This document shows, piece after piece, positions 1 to 6,014 of a stretch of 12,712 bases of DNA. The position numbers and the translations under genes were made by a program. The notes beneath the pieces were generated by a model. It worked only from the letters and a program-made list of their open reading frames with translations, searched no databases and was not told the DNA's origin. The DNA is from Candidatus Peribacterales bacterium (GTDB taxonomy: Bacteria; Patescibacteriota; Gracilibacteria; Peribacterales; Peribacteraceae), in the NCBI GenBank assembly GCA_021731345.1, contig JAKFXO010000106.1, positions 1 through 12,712 of the forward strand, given 5' to 3'. Position 1 is the first letter of the stretch. Each line of letters starts with the position of its first letter.

Positions 1-378
1 GAGAAGTGCATTCAGCATCTCTCGTAAAAACACGTTCTGAAGAAAGCCTCCCGAGGCTCCTGTGTGCGCATCAACAATGCGAATTTTTACGATAATTTTG
101 CCGATCGATTGACCTCTGGTCGCAAGAAAATACGCCTGCACAATGAGATACCCACACATGCCGAGCAAGGCAACGACCAAGACAACAGGAGATGATCGAC
201 TCACATCTGCAACGGTTGCGCCGGGCAAATCCATCGCAATGAGAAAGCTCACGGTATCGATAAAAAATGCGGCTATGACAAATGCGAGTGGAAGAACGAA
301 CAAAAGACAGTCGATGAACCGTGCAAGAAAACGAGCGAGTACTGTTGCCGGAGTTGCTGATTTTTTCTTCTTCACCAT
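1..378 (-). CDS. RDD-family integral membrane protein, 5' part only (cut by window edge)
   Basis: Reading the minus strand from the ATG at 378 gives 126 residues that stay open to the window edge, so the C terminus is missing. After a basic start (MVKKKK) comes a hydrophobic segment at about residues 17-40 that contains the RDD-type Arg/Asp pattern (RFLARFID, residues 16-23). A second hydrophobic segment runs at about 64-86. It is followed by TRGQSIGKIIVKIRIVD (residues 87-103), which matches the conserved 'GxSxGKxxxxxRVVD' stretch of RDD proteins (Pfam PF06271 as I recall it), and then by LREML. RDD proteins are small membrane proteins; some are linked to ion transport, but most have no assigned substrate. 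The gene diverges from dnaJ across a 133-bp gap, and no Shine-Dalgarno is visible. Family membership is fairly sure; the function is unknown. Confidence 0.75.
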   Translation of the reverse strand, partial: MVKKKKSATPATVLARFLARFIDCLLFVLPLAFVIAAFFIDTVSFLIAMDLPGATVADVSRSSPVVLVVALLGMCGYLIVQAYFLATRGQSIGKIIVKIRIVDAHTGASGGFLQNVFLREMLNALL

Positions 379-468
379 CGGTCGTAATCTACTGATTTTT
401 AGGTGCATCTGCAAAATACCGAGAGCAGCACTGTGGTATCCTTAGGGGCGAAACAGCTGATTTTTTGC

Positions 469-497
469 TTGAGCAGTTCGCTCATCTCACGCATTCT
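469..497 (+). promoter_or_regulatory. Candidate dnaJ promoter
   Basis: TTGAGC (469-474) and CATTCT (492-497) are 17 bp apart. Transcription would start about 8 bases before the dnaJ ATG. Both boxes are imperfect (4/6 and 3/6), so this is only a suggestion. No CIRCE-type inverted repeat and no Shine-Dalgarno is seen between here and the start codon. Confidence 0.25.
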
Positions 498-511
498 ACA
501 AAGCCCATACG

Positions 512-1600
512 ATGGCTAAAGACTACTACGCAATTCTCGGCGTCCAAAAATCCGCAACAGAAGCGGAGATCAAGCAGGCGTACCGAAAACTGAGCAAAGA
601 ACTGCACCCTGACAAGCACAAGGGCGATAAAGGCAAAGAAGCAAAATTCAAGGAAGTGAATGAAGCATACGAAGTATTGTCAGATACGACGAAGCGCGGC
701 AACTATGACCGTTTTGGCAATGCGGATTTTGGCGGATTTGGTGGGGGAGCAGGTGGTGGTGGAGGATTCGGCGGATTTTCACAGGGCTTTGAAGGAATGA
801 ATTTCAACGGTGATTTGAATGACATTTTCAGTAGCTTCTTCAGCGGTGGAGGTGGTGGCAGAAAGCCGGACACGAGAGGGAGAAATGTGGAAGTGGAAAT
901 TTCGATTCCGTTCATGGACAGCGTGAAAGGTTCCGAACGAACCATCACATTCACGACGCAGATTGTCTGTGACGAATGTGCGGGTGCAGGTGGCGCAGAA
1001 GGATCAAAAAATATTACGTGTAAAGAATGTGGCGGTACGGGCAGCGTCACACGCACTGCCAAGTCACTCTTCGGCGCCATTCGCCAAAGTGTGATGTGTG
1101 AGACGTGTCACGGTGCCGGCAAAGTGCCGGAGAAAGCATGTAAAAAGTGTTCTGGCGCAGGGCGCGTCAGCGGCAAAAAAACTGTGACGGTGAGGATTCC
1201 TGCAGGCATCGATGATGGCCAGACGATGCGCTTAACCGGTGAAGGCGAAGCAGGACGCCAGGGTCAGACGAGCGGAGATCTTCTGGTGCATGTACGGCTG
1301 GAAGCCGATGCACGTTTTGAACGCGTAGGAGATGATATTCGTTCGACACTACCGCTCTCCGTCATTGATGCCGTGCTGGGTACCGAAGCAGACATTGAGA
1401 CTGTGCAAGGAACAACAACGGTCTCCATTCCAGCGGGAACGCAGCCAGGACAAGTACTGAGGATCAAAGGCAAAGGTATGCCGGTACTCAATGCTGGTCG
1501 TCATGGGGATCACTACGTCACCGTTGATATTGTGGTGCCAACAAAACTGAGCCGTGATGAGAAGAAACTTTTTGAGGAACTGAAAAAAGCCCAAAAATAA
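512..1600 (+). CDS. dnaJ: Chaperone protein DnaJ (Hsp40)
   Basis: DnaJ is the cytoplasmic co-chaperone that delivers unfolded clients to DnaK and stimulates its ATPase. At 362 residues it is close to the usual 370-380 and has the full type I layout. The J domain (about 4-68) carries the essential HPD at 32-34. A Gly/Phe-rich linker runs about 72-116. Four CxxCxGxG zinc-finger repeats have Cys pairs at 153/156, 170/173, 196/199 and 210/213. Two beta-rich substrate-binding C-terminal domains follow. The ATG at 512 gives the standard start MAKDYYAILGV. There is no grpE or dnaK nearby: upstream is a divergent RDD gene, and jag converges from downstream with only 22 bp between the stops. CbpA-type proteins lack the zinc fingers, so DnaJ proper is the clear call. 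Confidence 0.97.
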   Translation: MAKDYYAILGVQKSATEAEIKQAYRKLSKELHPDKHKGDKGKEAKFKEVNEAYEVLSDTTKRGNYDRFGNADFGGFGGGAGGGGGFGGFSQGFEGMNFNGDLNDIFSSFFSGGGGGRKPDTRGRNVEVEISIPFMDSVKGSERTITFTTQIVCDECAGAGGAEGSKNITCKECGGTGSVTRTAKSLFGAIRQSVMCETCHGAGKVPEKACKKCSGAGRVSGKKTVTVRIPAGIDDGQTMRLTGEGEAGRQGQTSGDLLVHVRLEADARFERVGDDIRSTLPLSVIDAVLGTEADIETVQGTTTVSIPAGTQPGQVLRIKGKGMPVLNAGRHGDHYVTVDIVVPTKLSRDEKKLFEELKKAQK

Positions 1601-1622
1601 AAACGCCTCATCGTCTTACGAT

Positions 1623-2174
1623 TTAGACATCCAAATTCTCCAGCCCGTCATCAGACGCCATGACTGGCGAGAGCTCTTCGCTTGGCGCGGAATCAGCTTC
1701 TGCTGCTGCCTTACCGCTCTTGAGGCGGATAACGACCTGACGGTAGTCACCTTCACCGATGCTTTCTGTGGCGAGGTCTGAGAGCGTCGGAGTCGCGGAA
1801 ATGTGCATGTGTACGACACGGCGGAAGTACGGGCTCATCGGTGGAAGCGTGACGCGTGCACCAGTGCGGCGAACGAAGTCTGCTTTTGCTTCGGCGATCT
1901 TACGAACTTTCTCTTCCTGCATCGTGCGATAGCCGTCGACATCCACAACGATGAATGGAGCGCGCTCCAGTTTTTTCGCTGTGCGGATCATGGATTTTAC
2001 GAGGTGCTGCACAGCGTTCAGAGTCTCGCCGTGCCAACCGATCAAGCGACTTGCCTGATCCGTCATGACTTCAACACGCGTCATCTCGCCGTCCTGTTTT
2101 ACTTTGATCTCGGTGAAAGGAATTCCGAGGAGGTTGAGGAGGGTGCCCGTGGTTTCGATAATCAGTGCATCCAT
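1623..2174 (-). CDS. khpB: RNA-binding protein Jag/KhpB (KH + R3H domains)
   Basis: This is a cytoplasmic single-strand RNA-binding protein of the Jag/KhpB (SpoIIIJ-associated) family; in Firmicutes it partners KhpA and affects cell division and elongation. I chose the ATG at 2174 (MDALIIETTG, 183 residues). The reading frame could start 48 bases earlier only at a TTG, which adds residues unlike the family. A KH domain has its GxxG loop in RLIGWHGETL (about residues 43-52). The R3H domain follows, with the signature MSPYFRRVVHMHI (about 113-125). The extra N-terminal Jag-N domain of Gram-positive proteins is absent. The Ala/Ser/Glu-rich C-terminal tail looks disordered. The usual neighbours yidC, rnpA and rpmH are absent. 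The gene lies downstream of HU on the same strand, with a terminator between. Confidence 0.9.
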   Translation of the reverse strand: MDALIIETTGTLLNLLGIPFTEIKVKQDGEMTRVEVMTDQASRLIGWHGETLNAVQHLVKSMIRTAKKLERAPFIVVDVDGYRTMQEEKVRKIAEAKADFVRRTGARVTLPPMSPYFRRVVHMHISATPTLSDLATESIGEGDYRQVVIRLKSGKAAAEADSAPSEELSPVMASDDGLENLDV

Positions 2175-2234
2175 GTCGCACGAGAGGATAGCAGGATGAC
2201 TACCTTTGTTCCAGAGAGGCAAACATCGCGAACG

Positions 2235-2262
2235 AAAAAGGCCCCCTTACGGAGGCCTTTTG
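2235..2262 (-). terminator. Intrinsic terminator after the HU gene
   Basis: The inverted repeat AAAAGGCC (2236-2243) / GGCCTTTT (2254-2261) extends inward by two C-G pairs after a C/A mismatch and closes on the loop TTAC (2247-2250). On the minus strand the stem ends in a run of five Ts. It lies 23 bases past the HU stop, so it is well placed to end HU transcription before jag. The A run on the other side could make it partly bidirectional. Confidence 0.8.
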
Positions 2263-2284
2263 ATTTCAAAACAGAAAAGTCAGA

Positions 2285-2560
2285 TTAACGAACAGCGTCC
2301 TTGAGAGTCTTTCCAGCCTTGAAGGATGGAACCTTCATCGCAGGGATAGAAATCTTCTGCGTAGGGTTGCGTGGGTTCACACCCGTGCGAGCCTGGCGCT
2401 TAGAAACACGGAACGTTCCGAAACCGGTGATCGTCACGTTGTGGCCCTTCTTGAGCTCCTTCGTGATGGTACCGATGAGTGCCTCGAGGGCATCGGATGC
2501 AGCGCGCTTGGTGATACCAGCGGCGTCCGCAATTGCGGCGATAAGATCCTGCTTAGACAT
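2285..2560 (-). CDS. hup: HU-family DNA-binding protein (nucleoid protein)
   Basis: HU/IHF-type proteins are dimeric and bend and compact DNA in the nucleoid. The 91 residues from the ATG at 2560 (MSKQDLIAAIADAAG) match the standard HU length. A helical dimerisation half (about 1-45) is followed by GFGTFRVSKRQARTGVNPRNPTQK in two parts: the GFGTF beta turn and the RNP-containing flexible arm, where RNPTQ holds the conserved intercalating proline. The C terminus is the usual VPSFKAGKTLKDAV. The frame continues upstream of 2560, but the extra 49 residues resemble no HU, so I reject the longer start. It is a single gene with its own candidate promoter and a strong terminator. HU or an IHF-like subunit cannot be separated from sequence alone. 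Confidence 0.95.
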   Translation of the reverse strand: MSKQDLIAAIADAAGITKRAASDALEALIGTITKELKKGHNVTITGFGTFRVSKRQARTGVNPRNPTQKISIPAMKVPSFKAGKTLKDAVR

Positions 2561-2594
2561 AGGGATCGGGGGTAAAAGAGATAAGATAGCCAGA

Positions 2595-2622
2595 ATTCTA
2601 CTCACGAAGACCGCATCTGCAA
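2595..2622 (-). promoter_or_regulatory. Candidate HU promoter
   Basis: On the minus strand TTGCAG (2622-2617) and TAGAAT (2600-2595) are 16 bp apart, with 5/6 agreement at -10. This predicts a leader of roughly 28 bases before the ATG at 2560. The leader has no Shine-Dalgarno sequence; the bases before the ATG are C-rich. Confidence 0.4.
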
Positions 2623-2639
2623 GCCAAAAATCACTTGCA
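2618..2639. repeat. Inverted repeat overlapping the HU -35 region
   Basis: TGCAAG (2618-2623) and CTTGCA (2634-2639) form a perfect 6-bp inverted repeat around a 10-base A-rich centre. It overlaps the proposed -35 box of the HU gene, so an operator role is possible, though this is inference. Confidence 0.35.
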
Positions 2640-2670
2640 AAACCCTTGATTTCCGCTTTCGACCGTGAAC

Positions 2671-2688
2671 TTGGCTTATGTAAGCCAA
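2671..2688. repeat. Perfect 8-bp inverted repeat in the HU-topA spacer
   Basis: TTGGCTTA (2671-2678), TG, TAAGCCAA (2681-2688) form a perfect inverted repeat followed by As on the plus strand. Neither strand has a T run on the 3' side, so it is not a normal terminator. It sits between the two divergent genes HU and topA. A protein-binding operator is the simplest reading. Confidence 0.45.
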
Positions 2689-2705
2689 AAAACAATGAAC
2701 ACACC

Positions 2706-2840
2706 ATGAGTACAATTTTAGAAAATCAGTGTTGTTTTGATGAAGAAGAAGGAAAAAGCTCTGAAACTGGCTCTCATGTTCCCGCTGAAAGAAGAGGAAA
2801 AAGAGTGCTCTATAAAGAGGTGTACTTTGACAAACCGTGA
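2706..2840 (+). CDS. Possible 44-residue small ORF upstream of topA
   Basis: ATG at 2706 to TGA at 2838-2840 encodes 44 residues, starting MSTILENQCCFDEEEG and ending YKEVYFDKP. It is strongly charged, has a CC pair at 9-10, and shows no signal peptide or membrane segment. It ends 26 bases before the topA ATG. It has no Shine-Dalgarno, and another frame is also open here, so this may be chance. It is listed only because it fills an otherwise unexplained divergent spacer. I recognise no family. Confidence 0.2.
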   Translation: MSTILENQCCFDEEEGKSSETGSHVPAERRGKRVLYKEVYFDKP

Positions 2841-2855
2841 TTCTTCCCCGATCCT
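2827..2855 (+). promoter_or_regulatory. Candidate topA promoter
   Basis: A perfect TTGACA (2827-2832) is followed after 17 bp by GATCCT (2850-2855), a weak -10. Transcription would begin about 5 bases before the topA ATG at 2867, giving an almost leaderless message. The -35 is convincing and the -10 is not. Confidence 0.3.
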
Positions 2856-2866
2856 CTCGCCTGACT

Positions 2867-5239
2867 ATGAGCAAACATTTAGTGATCGTCGAAAGCCCGA
2901 CGAAAGCAAAAACCATCAAGCGCTTTCTTGGAAAAGACTACATTGTGGAGTCCAGCATGGGCCACATCCGTGATCTGCCTACGAGCGAAATCGGCATTGA
3001 TGTCGATGGTGATTTTGAACCGACGTACATTATCCCTAAAGAGAAGGCGACGACGGTGAAGAACTTGAAAGCAGCACTGAAAGAAGCCGAGACTCTCTGG
3101 ATCGCAACTGATGAAGACCGCGAAGGAGAAGCCATCGGTTGGCATTTGCTTGAGGCGCTCAAGGTAAAGAACCCTGAGAAAGTAAATCGCATCGTCTTTC
3201 ACGAAATCACGGAAAGCGCGATCAAAGAAGCAATCGCGAACCCACGTCACATCGACTACAAACTTGTCCACGCTCAGCAGGCACGCCGCGTTCTCGACCG
3301 CTTGGTTGGTTACACACTCTCTCCTTTCCTTTGGAAGAAAGTGTACCGCGGACTTTCCGCCGGTCGCGTGCAGTCCGTTGCCGTCCGCTTGATCGTTGAT
3401 CGCGAACGCGAGATTCAGAAATTTAAGGCTGATGAGTACTGGACGATTCAGGCTGATCTTAAGAAAAATTCCGGTGAAGAATTTTCTGCTGACTTCAAAG
3501 AAAAGAACGGCACTGCATTCACGCCGACGAATGAAGGCGAAGCAAAAAGCGTCGTCACGGACATCGAAGGTGCGCCATTTGCGGTGAAGTCTGTGGACAC
3601 AAAAGAGCTCAAGAAGACACCACCCGCACCGTTTACGACGTCCACACTTCAGCAGGAGGCTGCCAGAAAATTAGGTTTCTCTGTGAAGCAGACGATGGTC
3701 GTCGCGCAGCAGCTGTACGAAGGTGTGAGTCTTGGAAAAGGCGCAGGGACGTCCGGTCTCATCACATACATGCGTACCGACTCGGTGAACTTGAGCGAGA
3801 AGGCACTTGCCGACGTGAAAGAAACGATCGAAAAAAACTACGGACGTGAATACGTCCTGGCTGCTCCGCGTGTGTACAAGACGAAAGCGAAAGGTGCACA
3901 GGAAGCTCACGAAGCTATCCGCCAAACAGAAGTCAGCAGGACTCCGCAGTCGCTCTCTGATGTGCTCGATGAGCAGCAGCTCAAGTTGTACTCGCTCATC
4001 TGGAACCGCACGATGGCAACCCAGATGGCAGCTGCAGAACTCAAGCGTGTCGGTGCTGATATCGAAGTAAAAGGAAAAGCGAACGTCTACATGTTCCGCG
4101 CTACGGGACAGACCGTTCTCTTTGATGGTTTCCTCCGCGTGTACTTCGAAGACAAGGATGAAGAGCAGATCGAAAAAGACAAAGCTGCAGGTGAAGCAGA
4201 CGGTGAGAAATTCTTGCCGGAGCTGAAAGAAGGCGAAGCTCTTGATCTTGAGAAACTCACCGACGAACAGCACTTCACGAAGCCACCTCCACGCTACACA
4301 GAAGCCTCGCTCGTGAAGAAACTCGAAGAAGAAGGCATTGGTCGACCGTCCACGTACGCTCCGACTATTTCCACCATCCAGCAGCGCGGATACATCAGGA
4401 AAGAGGGCAAGCAGCTGGCTCCTGAAGATATTGCTTTCACGGTGATCGACCTTCTTGCTGCGCACTTCACGGACATCGTGGATCTGAAATTTACGGCGCG
4501 TATGGAAGAAGAACTCGATGACATTGCAGAAGGAAAAGTGGAGTGGGTTCCGTTCATGCGCAGTTTCTTCGGACCATTTAAAAAACTCGTCGATGAAAAA
4601 ACGAAGGAGATCAAAAAAGAAGACGTGATGAAAGATCGCGAACTTGGCATGGATGAAGAATCCGGTTTGCCGATCGTCGTACGCACGGGCCGTTTTGGTG
4701 CCTACGTGCAGCTAGGGCTCTGGGACAAAGAGAAGGGCAAGAAAGCGAAGCCGAAGGCTGCATCACTCTTTAAAGACATGAAGCCTGACACGGTCACTCT
4801 TGAGCAAGCAAAGGCCCTCCTGTCGTTCCCACGAAACCTTGGTAAGGATGAGAGCGGCAACTCGGTAGAACTTCACCTTGGCCGCTTCGGGCCTTACCTG
4901 AAGGCCGGTGATACGACGGCATCGATTCCAAAGGAGCAGCATCCGTTCCTCGTTGATCTTCCGATGGCACTGCAGTTCCTCACGATGAAGATTCAGAAGA
5001 CGACTGCTGGCCCACTACGCACGCTTGGTGAAGATCCAGAGACAAAAGGAGAGATCACGGTGAAGGACGGTCGCTATGGCCCGTACGTCACAGACGGCAA
5101 AACGAACTGCTCGGTACCAAAGAAGCTCGATGCTCAGACCATTACGCTCGAAGAAGCTGCAACCTTGCTCAAGCGCAAGCGCGAGGCTCCACCAAGCAAG
5201 TGGAAGGGTAAGGGTGGATGGAAAAAGAAAGGTGAGTAA
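2867..5239 (+). CDS. topA: DNA topoisomerase I (type IA)
   Basis: Type IA topoisomerase that relaxes negative supercoils through a 5'-phosphotyrosine link to one strand. I chose the ATG at 2867 (MSKHLVIVESPTKAKT, 790 residues). A GTG 30 bases upstream would add ten residues the family does not have. The Toprim domain has catalytic Glu9 in VIVESPTKA and the acidic DEDREGE at 82-88. The central gate domain carries HAQQARRVLDRLVGY (135-149) and RGLSAGRVQS (161-170). The active-site Tyr301 lies in GLITYMRTDS. The C-terminal third has no Cys4 zinc fingers; it has three GRxGxY-type repeats (608-613, 672-677, 735-740) and a Lys/Gly-rich tail for DNA binding. It stands alone between HU and tRNA-Trp. 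Confidence 0.97.
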   Translation: MSKHLVIVESPTKAKTIKRFLGKDYIVESSMGHIRDLPTSEIGIDVDGDFEPTYIIPKEKATTVKNLKAALKEAETLWIATDEDREGEAIGWHLLEALKVKNPEKVNRIVFHEITESAIKEAIANPRHIDYKLVHAQQARRVLDRLVGYTLSPFLWKKVYRGLSAGRVQSVAVRLIVDREREIQKFKADEYWTIQADLKKNSGEEFSADFKEKNGTAFTPTNEGEAKSVVTDIEGAPFAVKSVDTKELKKTPPAPFTTSTLQQEAARKLGFSVKQTMVVAQQLYEGVSLGKGAGTSGLITYMRTDSVNLSEKALADVKETIEKNYGREYVLAAPRVYKTKAKGAQEAHEAIRQTEVSRTPQSLSDVLDEQQLKLYSLIWNRTMATQMAAAELKRVGADIEVKGKANVYMFRATGQTVLFDGFLRVYFEDKDEEQIEKDKAAGEADGEKFLPELKEGEALDLEKLTDEQHFTKPPPRYTEASLVKKLEEEGIGRPSTYAPTISTIQQRGYIRKEGKQLAPEDIAFTVIDLLAAHFTDIVDLKFTARMEEELDDIAEGKVEWVPFMRSFFGPFKKLVDEKTKEIKKEDVMKDRELGMDEESGLPIVVRTGRFGAYVQLGLWDKEKGKKAKPKAASLFKDMKPDTVTLEQAKALLSFPRNLGKDESGNSVELHLGRFGPYLKAGDTTASIPKEQHPFLVDLPMALQFLTMKIQKTTAGPLRTLGEDPETKGEITVKDGRYGPYVTDGKTNCSVPKKLDAQTITLEEAATLLKRKREAPPSKWKGKGGWKKKGE

Positions 5240-5260
5240 CCGTTCCGTTCCCTGAGACTT

Positions 5261-5293
5261 CACGGTACGATGCCGTGGCTTCCTGATCTTTTC
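5261..5293 (+). terminator. Weak candidate terminator after topA
   Basis: CACGGTA (5261-5267) and TGCCGTG (5271-5277) form a 7-bp stem, including one G-U pair, on a 3-base loop 21 bases past the topA stop. The T stretch comes late (TCTTTT, 5287-5292), so efficiency is doubtful. On the minus strand, 5282-5292 reads AAAAGATCAGG, a motif that recurs upstream of the gene at 9424. Confidence 0.3.
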
Positions 5294-5308
5294 GAGTCAT
5301 CACAATCT

Positions 5309-5384
5309 AGGCGCTTAGCTCAGCTGGTAGAGCATCAGTCTCCAAAACTGAGGGTCGTAGGTTCGAACCCTACAGCGCCTGCCA
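5309..5384 (+). tRNA. trnW: tRNA-Trp (anticodon CCA)
   Basis: A complete 76-nt cloverleaf can be drawn by hand. The acceptor stem is AGGCGCT (5309-5315) with AGCGCCT (5374-5380). The D stem is GCTC/GAGC (5318-5321, 5330-5333) with GG in the loop. The anticodon stem is TCAGT/ACTGA around the loop CTCCAAA (5340-5346), with anticodon CCA at 5342-5344. The variable loop is five bases. The T arm is GTAGG-TTCGAAC-CCTAC (5357-5373). The discriminator is G5381, and CCA is encoded at 5382-5384. Anticodon CCA and G73 are both expected for tryptophan. The 3' half is duplicated at 5506-5548. Confidence 0.98.
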
Positions 5385-5419
5385 ATACATCAACACTGAC
5401 TGAAAGTCTCTCGGATGAT

Positions 5420-5442
5420 CTCGAGCTGAGCGCGAGTTTTTT
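5420..5442 (+). terminator. Candidate terminator of tRNA-Trp
   Basis: CTCG (5420-5423) pairs with CGAG (5433-5436), an inner GC pair extends the stem, and six Ts follow immediately (5437-5442). It lies 35 bases after the tRNA CCA end. The stem is short, but the T run is well placed. Confidence 0.55.
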
Positions 5443-5470
5443 AACGATGCGCGAAGCCGAGAGCATGCGA

Positions 5471-5505
5471 TCCCCTGAGTCCCGCATGAGCGGGACGAGT
5501 GGGGA
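5471..5505. repeat. Strong bipartite hairpin abutting the tRNA fragment
   Basis: An inner perfect stem, GTCCCGC (5479-5485) / GCGGGAC (5490-5496) with loop ATGA, sits inside an outer stem TCCCC (5471-5475) / GGGGA (5501-5505). The internal loop, TGA against GAGT, could form two tandem G-A pairs plus a U-G wobble, leaving a single bulged U. No T run follows. It ends exactly where the tRNA 3'-half copy starts. It looks like a REP-type palindrome or a structured RNA rather than a terminator. Confidence 0.75.
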
Positions 5506-5548
5506 CAAAACTGAGGGTCGTAGGTTCGAACCCTACAGCGCCTGCCAA
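5506..5548 (+). pseudogene. tRNA-Trp 3'-half fragment (43-bp exact direct repeat)
   Basis: These 43 bases repeat positions 5343-5385 without a mismatch, from the second anticodon base through the T arm, acceptor strand, discriminator and CCA plus one more A. The matching 5' half is absent, so it cannot fold as a tRNA. Exact 3'-half copies ending just past a tRNA are typical of integrase attachment sites (attL/attR). With only 163 bp between copies it would be a scar or a very small element. Weak similarity upstream (AGAGCAT at 5460-5466, as in the tRNA D arm at 5329-5335) leaves open a degenerate second tRNA copy interrupted by the hairpin. Confidence 0.85.
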
Positions 5549-5640
5549 ATAAATCACGAAAGGGAAACAGCGTTTCCGTTCACTCTGCCAGAACCTGCTG
5601 CATATCTACGCCATTCTTTCTGCATCCTGACGTGGGTTCT

Positions 5641-5669
5641 TTGACGAACTCAAAAAGAAGTTCTAGCGT
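5641..5669 (+). promoter_or_regulatory. Candidate promoter of the 111-residue protein gene
   Basis: TTGACG (5641-5646) and TAGCGT (5664-5669) are 17 bp apart, and the start codon at 5679 follows about 10 bases later. The -35 is good and the -10 poor. As with topA, use of this promoter would give a nearly leaderless message. A small perfect hairpin (GGAAAC/GTTTCC, 5563-5577) lies upstream in the same spacer without a T run. Confidence 0.3.
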
Positions 5670-5678
5670 GTCACATTA

Positions 5679-6014
5679 ATGACAACGAATACGCCCTCGG
5701 AGCAGACTCCAAATCCCATCGCAGTTGAGACACAGCAATTCATCAACGTGCTCGCTCAAGGAGTCCCGGAAAATATTGCAGCTCATGTGCAACATCTGCG
5801 TGCAACATACGATGCGCGGCTTGTTGCACTTATGCTCCACGGCGCAGGTCAGACCATTGGACAGGCACAGAACTTCTGGCAGCACGTCGGACAGCAGTGG
5901 TATACCGCCTTGCAGCAGCTACAGATTCATCCTGTGAGACTTCAGGCGCAAGTTGGTCAAATCCTCCGAGAGCAAACTACAAGCGGCGACAGCTCGACAA
6001 GTAAGCCTGCCTAA
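5679..6014 (+). CDS. Hypothetical protein, 111 residues
   Basis: I do not recognise this protein. The ATG at 5679 opens MTTNTPSEQTPNPIAVETQQ, a polar and probably disordered N terminus. A region of about 75 residues rich in Ala, Gln, Leu and Val follows and looks helical; it contains LRATYDARLVALMLHGAGQTI in its first half. The Ser/Thr-rich tail again looks disordered. There is no signal peptide, membrane segment, Cys pair or catalytic motif. Gln is frequent, so a coiled-coil or helical-bundle adaptor is conceivable, but that is a guess. It converges with the aquaporin gene, and the two stop codons share bases (6011-6014). The clean frame and candidate promoter support it being real. Confidence 0.65.
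   Translation: MTTNTPSEQTPNPIAVETQQFINVLAQGVPENIAAHVQHLRATYDARLVALMLHGAGQTIGQAQNFWQHVGQQWYTALQQLQIHPVRLQAQVGQILREQTTSGDSSTSKPA

Noticed and set aside
143..445. 100-residue plus-strand ORF
   Set aside because: It is the antisense of the RDD-family gene, whose protein has recognisable motifs; the plus-strand product has none.
2301..2840. 179-residue plus-strand ORF
   Set aside because: Mostly antisense to the HU gene. Only its last 44 codons, after the HU promoter, are free of it, and these are listed as a weak small ORF.
3671..4465. 264-residue minus-strand ORF inside topA
   Set aside because: Lies fully antisense to the conserved topoisomerase domain; Phe/Arg/His-rich composition without any family feature.
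5471..5505. Hammerhead ribozyme or canonical kink-turn
   Set aside because: CTGA and GAG recall the hammerhead core, but the GAAA strand and the CUGANGA spacing are missing. The internal loop has a one-base bulge instead of the three a kink-turn needs.
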